DNA from: Flavobacteriales bacterium
Lineage (GTDB): Bacteria > Bacteroidota > Bacteroidia > Flavobacteriales_C > GCA-002722245
DNA: 63,671 nucleotides
Direction: 5' to 3'
Assembly: GCA_002717515.1 (NCBI GenBank)
Contig: PBEC01000019.1
Span: 1-63,671 of the forward strand
Both the position numbers and the translations under genes were made by a program. The notes under the pieces were generated by a model. The model was given only the letters and a program-made list of their open reading frames with translations, had not been told where the DNA came from and made no database searches. Position 1 is the stretch's first letter. Each line of letters starts with the position of its first letter. Shown here in pieces: positions 19,052 to 29,500 of this stretch.

Positions 19052-22000
19052 ATGAAAAAACCCTTACTCTTAAAAATTTATTCGTTATTACTCTTAACTG
19101 TATTTTTTAACACAATTTCTTTAGGTCAATGTTCTGTAGATTTTTCATATCAACAAGATGCCTATGATTATAAAAAAGTAACTTTCTCGGTAGATACTGA
19201 AGATGTAGAAGGATTAGAAGTGTTTGAATGGGTTTTTGGTAATTTAGGTAACAATACCCAACAGTTGCATCTTGACTATAATTTTCCGCAAGAGGGAATT
19301 TATGAAGTTAAGTTTTTCTTTACTACATACACTGGATGTACTGATACAATAATAAAAAATATAGAAATAAGACCGCAAGAGCAAGATTGCTTTGCAGATT
19401 TTTCATACAATAAAAATCCATCCAATCCTAGGCAAGTTTTTTTTACAGACAGTTCATTTTCATCCTCAGGGATTGATTCACTCAAGTGGTTGTTTGGTGC
19501 GGGTGTTAAAAAATATGGACCACAAACAGAACATATTTTTCCTGGACCAGGCGATTACAACGTTTGCCTTCAAATGACAGCGAATGATGGGTGTTACAAA
19601 GAAAAGTGTAAAGTCATTCAAATACCTGAAGATGGGCAGGTTCAAGATGAGCAATGTAAAGCAGAGTTTGAATTTGAGGCGGATTCGAATGTGTTAAGGA
19701 AATATGATTTCACGGATAAATCTGTATCTAGTGCAGGTACTATTACTTTTTATCATTGGGATTTTGGAGATGGAGATCATTCAACGTTGCAAAACCCTGA
19801 TCATACGTACCAGTATGGTGGACAAAAGGTTGTTCGATTAATAATAGTTACGGCAAACAATTGTTTGGATACTACTTATGAGTACATACAGGTTCCAAAT
19901 GAAGAGGAAGAAACTGATGATTGTGCTGCAAAATTTTCAGATTCTGTGGATCAAAATGATTCTACAATTATAAATTTTGTTTCTACATCTACTGCAAGTG
20001 ATTCAATTATAAAACATGTGTGGATTTTGAATCAGAGTGTGGAGAGTCAAGAATCTGAATATCAGTATCAATTCGGTCCAGTTGGTAACCATCAACTTTG
20101 TTTGGGTATAGAGACAGAAAATGGGTGTAAGGATACTTTATGTATTCCAATCAATGTAGATGCTGACACCTCTGATACTGATGATCATCATCATGAGGAA
20201 TTATTGCCTATTCAAGGGTGTTTAGCTTCAATTTGGGCTAAGAAGAATTCAGATAATTCATTTAAATACTCTTTCAGTTCTGAATCTGCTTCATCTTCAG
20301 GGGCTATCTTGTCTTATGTTTGGGATGTAAACGATTATACTTATACGAGTGAAACAGTTGATGTTGAATTTTCTTCTCCGGGAGATAAAAAAGTTAAACT
20401 ATCTGTTACTGGTGAAGGATGTAACAGTGAGGTTGAATTAAAAGTGCCTGTTGGTTTACAAAATGCATGCGGAGTTGCATTTACCTTTGTTGTTGATTCT
20501 TTAAATAAGAATAGAGTTCAGTTTGCTTTATCGGGAACAACCAATTTAACTGGAGGTTTTTGGCAATTTGGAGATGGACTACAATCGGGTGAAATGTATC
20601 CGATTCATGAGTTTCCTGGTCCAGGAATTTACAACGTTTGTGTTAACGCTCACGATTCAGTTACTGGATGTCAAGCTCAATATTGTAATCCTGTTGAAAT
20701 TATTGGTGATAATAATCAAGGCAATTGTTTCGCAAAGTATGGTTATGAAGTAGATGGCAAAAAAGTTACTTTCACAAATGAGTCACAGGGGACTTATACA
20801 AATATTCACTATGTTTTTGGTGACGGTACACATTCCGACTTGACGGACCCAATTAAAAACTATTCTCAACCTGGTACATATGACGTATGTGTCAATGTTT
20901 TTGATAGCATCACTCAATGCGTTGCTCAATATTGTCAGACTATTACAGTTTTAGAAGATTCGAGTGATGTTTTTTGTCACGCAGATTTTCATTATTTCCC
21001 TATTGGACCTAAGAAGTTCGTTTTTGCAAATCAATCGACTGGAAATTTCACAAATTATAAATGGGAATTTAATGGAGGAGAAAATATAATAAGAACCTAT
21101 GATGCTGAATTTGAATTTCCTTCTTTTGGGCATTTCGAAGTTTGCTTAAGTGTTTTTGACTCTGTTTCTGAATGTTTTAATACAATTTGTAAAATTGTTG
21201 AAATTGTTGATACTAACGTTGTAAATTGTCGAGCTGATTTTGATTTCTTTAAAGAAGAAAATGGAAAGGTAATATTTAATTCTAAAGTTGTTGGTTCATA
21301 TACAAATCTTCATTTTTCTCTTGGAGATGGAATGTATAAAGATGAAGAGCAATTTAGCTATCAATATGAAAATTCAGGACATTATGAAGTTTGTATGTCT
21401 GTTTATGATTCAATTTCAGGTTGTCAAGATCAATATTGTAAAACGGTTGCTGTTAACCTTGATACTACGTCGATATTTTGTGAGGCAAAAATGGATTTTT
21501 ATTTTGATAATAATGGACTTATTCATGTTGAAAATCGTTCATATGGTCCATATACAAATGTTCATTGGGATTTTGGTGATGGATATCATTCAAATGATAA
21601 TAGTACATCACATGAATTTTTAAATTCAGGTTTTTATAAAATATGTTTAAATATTTTTGATTCAGTTTCTGGTTGTCACGCATCTTTGTGTGATGAGGTG
21701 AATATCCAATTAGACTCTCTGGATAATAATTGTGCTGCTGATTTCAAATTTATGGTATTGCATGACAAAGTGCTTTTTGAGAATACCTCTTTGGGTAACT
21801 CTACTAATGCTCATTGGAAATTTGGAGACTGGACATTTTCTAATGCTTTAAATCCTGACCATGTTTACAATAACTCAGGTGTATTTGAAGTTTGTTTAGA
21901 TATTTGGGACAGTATAACAGGATGTCAGGATAACATTTGTAAAGAAGTAATTATTTTAAAAGATACTACTGATGTTTTATGTGAAGCTAAGTTTGATAAA

Positions 22001-24475
22001 ATCCAATTGGTCAATGGTGAGATTAAATTTCAAAATGTTTCAATTGGGGATTATACAAATTTTCATTGGAATCTGGGTAATGGCGTTTTTGCGCACCACA
22101 ATGATCCAATAGGAAATTATCCTAGTGAAGGTATTTATCATGTTTCTCTAATGATTTGGGATAGTATTTCTGGTTGTCAATCATCTTATAGTGAAGAAGT
22201 TGTAATTTCTGAAAATTCTGATCAAGTTGAATGCCATGCTAAATTTGAATATTTCCCGATAAATGATTCATTAGTTAAGTTTAAGAGTATTGCCCAAGGT
22301 TCATATACAAATAGTCGATGGGATTTTGGTGATGGAACTTTTGATGAGAATCAAGATGAAGTTATTCATTTATTTTCAAATGGAGGATTTCATAATGTAT
22401 GTTTTGCCATTTATGATTCAGTTTCAGGTTGTCATGATTATGTTTGTGACAATGTAGAATTATTTATAGATACTACTATAGCGGATTGTCATGCTGAATT
22501 TGATTTTTGCCCCACTTCTGCCACTGAGATAGTATTTAATAATATTTCAACAGGTCAATTCACCAATTCTTACTGGAAATTTAGTGATGGTTCTACAAGT
22601 TATCAAATGAACCCTACTTATGATTTTAATGGGAGTGGGTTATTTGGTGCATGTTTAACTGTATTTGATTCTATTTCACAATGTCAGGATGAGTTTTGTG
22701 TTGATATTCCTGTTATTCATGACACAACAATTTATTGTGATGCTCATTTTGAATACTTTGTTAATGGAAAAACAGTAAAGTTTGATCCTGAAATAAAAGG
22801 AGATATTACGGGTTGGATTTGGGATTTCAATGATGGTTTTAATTCGAATGATTCCTTCCCTCAGTATACTTATGAAAACGATGGAGTGTATGAGGTTTGT
22901 TTAACCGTATTTGATTCTGTTTCTCAATGTTTTAACACATATTGCGAATTTATTTCAATAATAACGGATTTAGATGATATTGATGAGTATGTTGAAGCAG
23001 ACTTTTCTTATTACTTAGATTCAACAGATGATAAAGTGCATTTTAAGGATGAATCTGTTGGAAATCCTACTTCGTGGTATTGGGATTTTGGAGATGCAGA
23101 TTCTGCTGGAGTTGATCAGAACCCTACTTATGAATATTCAGAAGATGGTTTTTATGAAGTGTGTTTAACAGTTGCAAATAATAATGGAGGTCAGGAGACC
23201 AAGTGTCAAATTATTTCAGTTGGAGATGTGTCAAATGCTTGTTTTTCAAAATTTGATTATTATGCAAATTCAGTTACTGAAACTGCTCATTTTGATAACA
23301 AGTCATTAGGAAAAATTTCTGATTATAAATGGGATTTTGGAGATTCTATCACTTCAATGCAATTCCAACCGTCTCATACCTACGCTGATACTGGTTTCTA
23401 TGCTGCATGTTTAACAGTAAGTAATGACTCCGGTTGTGTGAGAACTTTCTGTAAAGAAATTAGAGTAGGTAATGCTCTTGAAAATAAATGTTTGATTGGA
23501 TGTGTCTGGCCAGGAGATGCTAACCTAGATTTAGAAGCTAATCATTATGACATTTTACCCATAGGAATACATTTTGGAGAAACAGGTCCTGCTCGGGAAG
23601 AGTCAGGTTCTGAATGGAAAGGATACGAATCACAAGATTGGTCTTCTATCCTTTGGGGAGATGTTAATAACAAACACGGTGATGCAAACGGAGATGGAAC
23701 AATCGATATCGACGATATTCTAGTCATAAAAAAGAATTTCGCTCATTCTCATTTTTGGCAACCAAGAGCAAATACTACGAATCAGCTCTCTATTGATTGG
23801 GATGTTGACGATATCGATGTTGGAGAAACAGCGGTTTTAACAGTTTCCATACCCGATACAATTGATGTTTCAATGTACGGAGTAGGATTTGAAATAGATC
23901 TTGATCCTAATTTATTTGACTTTGGAACAATTACTTTTGATTTTTCAGATTCTTGGTTGGGAACCGAAGATGATGATTTAATAACCTTTGGTTACTATGA
24001 TTCAATAAAAGGGCTAATTTATATTGCTGAAACAAGAAACGATCACCAAGAATTGGTTGGAAATGGAGAATTGGTCAAAGTGCATTTAACTGCAAAGGCC
24101 AATTCGGATAATGCAGGAGCAGTATTGACAACTGAGGGAGGAGTAACAGCAGAGGGTGATACTGTCGAGTTCAATGGTGGAGAGGATGATGCAAACATCA
24201 ATAGTATTGATGATAGACAAGGATACGATGTTAAAGATTTAGTAGTATTTCCCAATCCCACTAGAGATAATGTAACGTATAATCTTCCAACTGGAGTAAC
24301 GGCAGATTACACAATTGAATTGTTCGATAATGTAGGTGCATTAATCTTCTCAACGACTCAATCTGGGGGCGGTAAAATCGTTCAAAGTTTTGACGAGTAC
24401 AATTCTGGAATTTATACAATACAGGTAACCCACAACAGAGTGAAGTACCTGCAAAAAGTTGTTGTCACCAAATAG
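19052..24475 (+). CDS. giant PKD-repeat surface protein with dockerin-like, cohesin-like and T9SS sorting domains
   Basis: A 1807-residue secreted protein. It has a signal peptide (1-26, ending SLGQC). About 17 tandem PKD-type units of 80-85 residues (about 27-1475) each begin with a C-x-A-x-F-like start and contain WxFGDG-like cores and an F-x-x-x-G-x-Y/F-x-V turn. At about 1485-1565 two dockerin-like calcium motifs appear (GDANLDLEANHYD and GDANGDGTIDIDDILVIKKN). A cohesin-like beta domain follows (about 1575-1715). Residues 1729-1807 are a type A T9SS sorting domain (VFPNPTRDNVTYNLP ... GIYTIQV). Units 7-15 share DS(I/V)SGCxxxxC, giving paired cysteines. It is probably exported by the T9SS and held on the surface as a stalk or adhesin; its ligand is unknown. 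It stands alone, closed by a strong terminator. Confidence 0.88.
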   Translation: MKKPLLLKIYSLLLLTVFFNTISLGQCSVDFSYQQDAYDYKKVTFSVDTEDVEGLEVFEWVFGNLGNNTQQLHLDYNFPQEGIYEVKFFFTTYTGCTDTIIKNIEIRPQEQDCFADFSYNKNPSNPRQVFFTDSSFSSSGIDSLKWLFGAGVKKYGPQTEHIFPGPGDYNVCLQMTANDGCYKEKCKVIQIPEDGQVQDEQCKAEFEFEADSNVLRKYDFTDKSVSSAGTITFYHWDFGDGDHSTLQNPDHTYQYGGQKVVRLIIVTANNCLDTTYEYIQVPNEEEETDDCAAKFSDSVDQNDSTIINFVSTSTASDSIIKHVWILNQSVESQESEYQYQFGPVGNHQLCLGIETENGCKDTLCIPINVDADTSDTDDHHHEELLPIQGCLASIWAKKNSDNSFKYSFSSESASSSGAILSYVWDVNDYTYTSETVDVEFSSPGDKKVKLSVTGEGCNSEVELKVPVGLQNACGVAFTFVVDSLNKNRVQFALSGTTNLTGGFWQFGDGLQSGEMYPIHEFPGPGIYNVCVNAHDSVTGCQAQYCNPVEIIGDNNQGNCFAKYGYEVDGKKVTFTNESQGTYTNIHYVFGDGTHSDLTDPIKNYSQPGTYDVCVNVFDSITQCVAQYCQTITVLEDSSDVFCHADFHYFPIGPKKFVFANQSTGNFTNYKWEFNGGENIIRTYDAEFEFPSFGHFEVCLSVFDSVSECFNTICKIVEIVDTNVVNCRADFDFFKEENGKVIFNSKVVGSYTNLHFSLGDGMYKDEEQFSYQYENSGHYEVCMSVYDSISGCQDQYCKTVAVNLDTTSIFCEAKMDFYFDNNGLIHVENRSYGPYTNVHWDFGDGYHSNDNSTSHEFLNSGFYKICLNIFDSVSGCHASLCDEVNIQLDSLDNNCAADFKFMVLHDKVLFENTSLGNSTNAHWKFGDWTFSNALNPDHVYNNSGVFEVCLDIWDSITGCQDNICKEVIILKDTTDVLCEAKFDKIQLVNGEIKFQNVSIGDYTNFHWNLGNGVFAHHNDPIGNYPSEGIYHVSLMIWDSISGCQSSYSEEVVISENSDQVECHAKFEYFPINDSLVKFKSIAQGSYTNSRWDFGDGTFDENQDEVIHLFSNGGFHNVCFAIYDSVSGCHDYVCDNVELFIDTTIADCHAEFDFCPTSATEIVFNNISTGQFTNSYWKFSDGSTSYQMNPTYDFNGSGLFGACLTVFDSISQCQDEFCVDIPVIHDTTIYCDAHFEYFVNGKTVKFDPEIKGDITGWIWDFNDGFNSNDSFPQYTYENDGVYEVCLTVFDSVSQCFNTYCEFISIITDLDDIDEYVEADFSYYLDSTDDKVHFKDESVGNPTSWYWDFGDADSAGVDQNPTYEYSEDGFYEVCLTVANNNGGQETKCQIISVGDVSNACFSKFDYYANSVTETAHFDNKSLGKISDYKWDFGDSITSMQFQPSHTYADTGFYAACLTVSNDSGCVRTFCKEIRVGNALENKCLIGCVWPGDANLDLEANHYDILPIGIHFGETGPAREESGSEWKGYESQDWSSILWGDVNNKHGDANGDGTIDIDDILVIKKNFAHSHFWQPRANTTNQLSIDWDVDDIDVGETAVLTVSIPDTIDVSMYGVGFEIDLDPNLFDFGTITFDFSDSWLGTEDDDLITFGYYDSIKGLIYIAETRNDHQELVGNGELVKVHLTAKANSDNAGAVLTTEGGVTAEGDTVEFNGGEDDANINSIDDRQGYDVKDLVVFPNPTRDNVTYNLPTGVTADYTIELFDNVGALIFSTTQSGGGKIVQSFDEYNSGIYTIQVTHNRVKYLQKVVVTK

Positions 24476-24486
24476 GTTGTGAAACG

Positions 24487-24532
24487 AAAAAAAAGAAACC
24501 CCTTGTTTTAAAACAAGGGGTTTCTTTTTTTT
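24487..24532. terminator. bidirectional terminator between PKD gene and hemL
   Basis: A perfect 46-base palindrome: arms of 23 bases with the core GAAACCCCTTG / CAAGGGGTTTC, flanked by eight A on one side and eight T on the other. It sits between the ends of two convergent genes and should stop transcription both ways. Confidence 0.92.
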
Positions 24533-24547
24533 ATAAATATCAATTGA

Positions 24548-25864
24548 TTACTTTAATCCGATTTCAACGTCGACTTCATCCAACGCAGCAATGATTTGAT
24601 CGGCAGCTTTATTTAAGATTTTAGTTGAATGTGCCGAGCTTATAAAGCCTACTTCATACCCAGATGGTCCGAGATAAACACCCCGATTCAGTAATTTTTT
24701 AAAAATAGCTTTAAAGTATTTTCCAGCTTCGTCATTAATTTGGTCAGGAGCCTGAATTTTACCATTATTTCCATACACCATCCAAAAAATTGATCCTATT
24801 GTTGAGATATATAAATTGTAACCTTTCTTGGAAATATGTGATTTAAGCTTGTTTACAAAAACCTGTGTTCTTTTTTCTTGATCTTGATAGAAATCTTCTT
24901 CTGCTAAAACAGTCAGAGCTGCTTTTCCTGCACTCATTGCAACGGGATTCCCGCTCAAGGTTCCTGCTTGATAAACATCGCCATCAGGAGCAATTGAACT
25001 CATTATTTTTGCAGAACTTCCATAACAGCCAACAGGCATACCTCCTCCCATAATTTTACCATAGGTTACTATATCAGGTTGAATCTCATAATAACCCGCT
25101 GCTCCTTCAAAACCAACTCTAAAACCAGAAATGACTTCGTCGAAAATAATCAATGATCCATTCGCATTTGCAGTCTCTTTTAAAAATTGAAGGTATTCTT
25201 TGTCTTGCAATAAGAGTCCATTATTAGCAGGTATGGGTTCTATAATAATACAAGCGATCTCATTTTTATACTGTTTAAAGGCTTCCTCTACAGCCTTTCT
25301 ATTGTTTAATGGGAGAACGAGTGTTTCCTGAACAAAAGCATCGGGAATTCCTGCGGATGAAGATGAACCAAAAGTGACTAAACCACTACCAGCTTTGACT
25401 AGTAAGTGATCAACATGACCATGATAGCACCCTTCAAACTTTATAATTTTCTCTCTTTTTGTATATCCTCTGGCAAGTCGAACGGCACTCATAACTGCTT
25501 CAGTACCAGAGCTTACAAATCTTATCTTCTCAAGGTATTTGTTGTTTTTAATGATTAAGTCTGCCAGTTCGTTTTCTTGAAGAGTTGGAGCTCCAAAGGA
25601 AAGTCCATTTTTTGATGCTTTAACAACTGCTTTTCTGATTTTTGGATGATTATGACCGAGAATTAGTGGTCCCCATGATGCGCAAAAATCAATAAATTTA
25701 TTGCCGTCTACATCAGTGATGAATGCACCTTTCCCTTTTTTAATAAATAAAGGAGTACCTTCAACACTTTTGAATGCTCTGACTGGAGAGTTAACTCCAC
25801 CGGGGAAGTATTTGGATGAAATTTTGTATAATTCGTTCGATTTATTCTGATTCATTATTGACAT
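24548..25864 (-). CDS. hemL: glutamate-1-semialdehyde 2,1-aminomutase
   Basis: A 438-residue PLP enzyme that converts glutamate-1-semialdehyde to 5-aminolevulinate, the C5 route to heme. PLP lysine K270 lies in VTYGKIMGGGMPVG. Also seen are SSGTEAVMSAVRLARG (118-133), CYHGHVD (146-152) and FDEVISGFRVG (241-251). Length fits the family. A second ATG nine bases inside (MNQNKSNEL) is an equally good start. It follows the MBL hydrolase gene by two bases on the same strand. None of the other heme genes is near. Confidence 0.95.
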   Translation of the reverse strand: MSIMNQNKSNELYKISSKYFPGGVNSPVRAFKSVEGTPLFIKKGKGAFITDVDGNKFIDFCASWGPLILGHNHPKIRKAVVKASKNGLSFGAPTLQENELADLIIKNNKYLEKIRFVSSGTEAVMSAVRLARGYTKREKIIKFEGCYHGHVDHLLVKAGSGLVTFGSSSSAGIPDAFVQETLVLPLNNRKAVEEAFKQYKNEIACIIIEPIPANNGLLLQDKEYLQFLKETANANGSLIIFDEVISGFRVGFEGAAGYYEIQPDIVTYGKIMGGGMPVGCYGSSAKIMSSIAPDGDVYQAGTLSGNPVAMSAGKAALTVLAEEDFYQDQEKRTQVFVNKLKSHISKKGYNLYISTIGSIFWMVYGNNGKIQAPDQINDEAGKYFKAIFKKLLNRGVYLGPSGYEVGFISSAHSTKILNKAADQIIAALDEVDVEIGLK

Positions 25865-25866
25865 AT

Positions 25867-26514
25867 TTAAATTGGAACTTGCAGGATGGGATTACTGTAT
25901 TTCTCTTCGCCTATTGTTGTTTCACTCATGTGTCCAGCATAAACCTTATAGTCATCAGGTAGATTAAACAATTTTGATTGAATACTTTCTGAGAGTGTTT
26001 TAAGATTTCCACCCGGTAAATCATATCTTCCAAAGCTACCTTGGAATAGAACATCTCCGTTAATGATGAATTTTTGTTCATGATTTATAAAAGCAATATG
26101 ACCAGGGGAGTGTCCAGGAACAAAAATTACTTCCAATTGAGAGTTTCCAAATTCAATTTGGTCTCCTTCCTCTAAAAAGAGTTCAATTTCAGGAGATAAA
26201 TCCCCGTTGATTCCATATTGTGAACCCCAATAAGCACTACCTTTTAGAACAGGAGCCTCTAGTTTGTGTGCAGCTAGTTTTAAATCATAATTATTTGAAA
26301 TTAAATAATTTCCAAGAACATGATCGATATGACAATGAGTATTTAAAAGTTGAACGGGATTCAGTTTATTATCTTTTATAAAATTTAAAAGGTTATTTTT
26401 TTCATCCCTTTGGTAGCAACCCGGATCTATTATTACACACTCTTTTGTTTCGTCGAAAAGGATGTAAGTGTTTTCCTGAAATGGATTGAATGTAAACTTT
26501 TCAATGGAGATCAT
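25867..26514 (-). CDS. MBL-fold metallo-hydrolase (glyoxalase II-like)
   Basis: A 215-residue metallo-beta-lactamase-fold hydrolase. The metal motif THCHIDH is at 59-65 (H60, H62, D64, H65), followed by PGHSPGH near 134-140 and the GDVLFQGSFGRYDLPGG segment with the bridging aspartate. This pattern is that of small GloB-like thioester hydrolases, and hydroxyacylglutathione-type activity is often assigned. Bacteroidota usually lack glutathione, so the natural substrate is uncertain. It sits two bases upstream of hemL, apparently in one transcript. Confidence 0.85.
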   Translation of the reverse strand: MISIEKFTFNPFQENTYILFDETKECVIIDPGCYQRDEKNNLLNFIKDNKLNPVQLLNTHCHIDHVLGNYLISNNYDLKLAAHKLEAPVLKGSAYWGSQYGINGDLSPEIELFLEEGDQIEFGNSQLEVIFVPGHSPGHIAFINHEQKFIINGDVLFQGSFGRYDLPGGNLKTLSESIQSKLFNLPDDYKVYAGHMSETTIGEEKYSNPILQVPI

Positions 26515-26588
26515 TTTACAAAGTTAAGGCTTAATTACCCTATATGGTAATAAGAATTATAAATCTTATTTATTACATTAGAACACAA

Positions 26589-29500
26589 ATGCGTTTGGTT
26601 CTCATTAACATAACTTGTGTTTTTCTTTTTGTATCGATTTCTTCCTCTGCACAATTTTACAATGGAACGCGAATGGATTTTGGAAAAAATAGAGTTCAAT
26701 ACTCTGATTATTTTTGGAGTCATTACACATATGAAAAATTTAACATCTATTTTTTTGAGCAAGGTAAAAATCTTGCAGACTATGTTGCAAGGTCGGCTCA
26801 TTTGCAATTGAAGGAACTGGAGTTTCAATTTGAATATAAATTAAAACAGAAAATTCAATTTATTGTATACAATACTCAAAATCAATCTCGAGAAAGTAAT
26901 ATAGGTAATTATCCTGATGAGGCCCTAAATCCTGGAGGTTTTGCTCGTGTTCTTGGGAGTAAGGTGTTCTTATTTTTTGATGGCAATCACCAAAATTTCG
27001 ATCGTCAAATAAGGAGTGGAATAGCACGATTATTATTGGATGAAATTTTATACGGCGATGATTTTTCTGATGAAATTAAGAATGAAGCGCTAATAAATTT
27101 TCCAGATTGGTACTATGAAGGGTTAATTGCTTTTTTATCAGAAAAATGGAGCGTTAAAGCAGATGGTAAATTAAAGGCCAAATTTAATACTGAAAATTTC
27201 GATAACTTTAATTGGCTGAGTAAAGAGGATGCAATTCTGGCAGGGCAGTCTATTTGGTATTACATCGCAGATAAATACGGAGAGGAGGCGGTAGTAAATG
27301 TTTTTTACATGTCTAAAATACAACGTAATTTTTCTGATGGAATACTTTTTATTTTAGGGATAAGTTCTGAAAATTTAATTTCAGACTGGAGCTTATTTTT
27401 CAAATTTAGATTCATGAAAGATGACATGGATAAATTGCCAATAGACAGTAATAACATTGGAAGGCGGAAATTAAAAAAACGATTTGAATATCAGAGATTA
27501 TTAATAAACAAAAAAGAAGATTTCGTTTCATTTGTTACAAATCGTTTTAGTCAACAAAAAGTTATTATCCAAAATCTTTCCAATGGAAGGAAAAAATGTA
27601 TATTAAAGCTGGGTCATAAGATTGATGTATTGCCGGATTTTACTTTCCCTGTTTTGGCTTGGCATCCCCGAGGAGATTTATTGAATGTATTTTATGAATC
27701 CGAGGGGGGGATGAATTGGTTAACTTATAATGTCAGGTCCAAAGAAAAAATAAAATCAAAATTATTTCAAGTAGAAAAGGTTTTAGAAGCTAGTTTTTCT
27801 ACTTCTGGAAAAAAAATAGCTTTATTAGCTGTTGTTAATGGAAAGACAGATATTTTCGTTCTGGACATAATGAGTCGTGCAAGAGAGCAAATTACAAATG
27901 ATTTTTATGACGATAGATATCCGGTTTTTTTAAATAATGATCAAATCATTGTTTTTTCAAGTAATCGTCAAAACGACTCGATGTTTGTAGATGGAAATGA
28001 TAACCTAGTTTACGGGTACTCATCAGACATTTTTTCCTACGATTATTCTCGCAAAAAAAGTTTTAAGTTTATGCCTCAGGTGTTATTTAGAATAACAAAT
28101 TCTCCTCAATTTAATGAAGAACAACCTATTTCAACAGGTTGGAATACAATTCAATATTTAAGTGACGAAAATGGAATAATAAATCAATGGGAGGCCAAAA
28201 TAGACAGTACAATTTCCTTTGTAGATACAACTATTCACTATCGTTTTTTTGCGGATAAACGTCCATTAACAAATTATAAATCCAATATTCTTTTTCACTC
28301 AACAAACGGAAATCTGGTTGCAAGAATATTTAAGCCCTCTGAAAGGCATGTCATGAGCTTGTCTAAATTGAACAAGGAGACGAAGGAGTTAAAACCTACG
28401 AATTTTGTTAAATTGATAAAAAAAACCACTTTAAATTCAAAAAGTGAAAATAAAATAATTCATGTCTTAACAGTTGACAGTATAAAACAAAAAATGAAAT
28501 TAAACGAAGATTTTTTGTTTACTGATTATTATGTTTTCAGAAATGAAATGGATAAAAAGAATACAGATTCAGTTGTTAAGGTTGTTAAATCTAGTTCAAA
28601 TACGGCCTTTAAATCCATCAAAATCAATAATTTTCCAACGTCTGATTCTGCTGCTCCAAAAGTTAAACAGAGAAATTATGAACTTTTGTTTAGGACTGCT
28701 GAGATATCATTGGATTTAGATAATCGATTTTTAAATCCTCAATACCAAAGATATTCTGGTGGGTCATCTTACCCTATGCCGGGAATGAATGGTTTTATGA
28801 AATATTCCGCCGTTGATTTACTGGAAAATCATTTGCTAACAGGAGGTTTTAGAATTTCTAATTTTTTCAGTAATGAGTTTTTTTTAAGTTACACCAATCG
28901 AGAAAAAAGGCTTGATAAACAGTACCTTTTATACAGAGCAACCCATACCGATTTAGAGGAAACTAAAACATTCATAAAAAATGTAACCTACGAAGGTATT
29001 TATAGGCTTGTTTATCCTTTTTCTATGGTAAACCGATTCTCAACTACGTTTTCAATACGTTATGATCAATTTATTCCTTTAAGTAAGGAAATCTCACTAC
29101 TTGAATTACCAATATCACATCAGTTTTGGCCAAATATTAGGTTAGATTATACTTTTGATAACACAAGAGCTTTGGGCATTAATCTTTACAGTGGTTTAAG
29201 ATTTAAGTTTTTTACAGAAATTTATCAAGAGTTGCCTCAATTTAAAAATAGAATGTTGACTTATGGGGCGGATATACGTCATTATAAAAAGATATTTAAG
29301 AGTTTAATTTGGGCAAATCGGTTTGCAGGAGGTTCATCAATTGGGTCTAATCGATTAATGTTTTATCTGGGGGGAGTCGATTCTTGGACAGCACCTCAAT
29401 TCAATTCAAATCTTAGTCCAAGTAAACTGCCAAATGGAAGTTCCTATGCTTTTCAAACCCTAGCGACAAATATGAGAGGATTTTTTCAAAATGCTCGAAA

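Noticed and set aside
19129-23480. Regular repeats that might be read as a CRISPR array or satellite
   Set aside because: The period is about 250 bases, diverged, and in frame with one protein; these are PKD coding units.
19300-24261. Several 60-110-codon frames inside the PKD gene on both strands
   Set aside because: They are out-of-frame shadows of a low-complexity repeated gene, with no start context or family likeness.
26544-26588. Upstream ATG for the fusion protein
   Set aside because: It adds 15 residues before a clean signal peptide; the ATG at 26589 fits export better.
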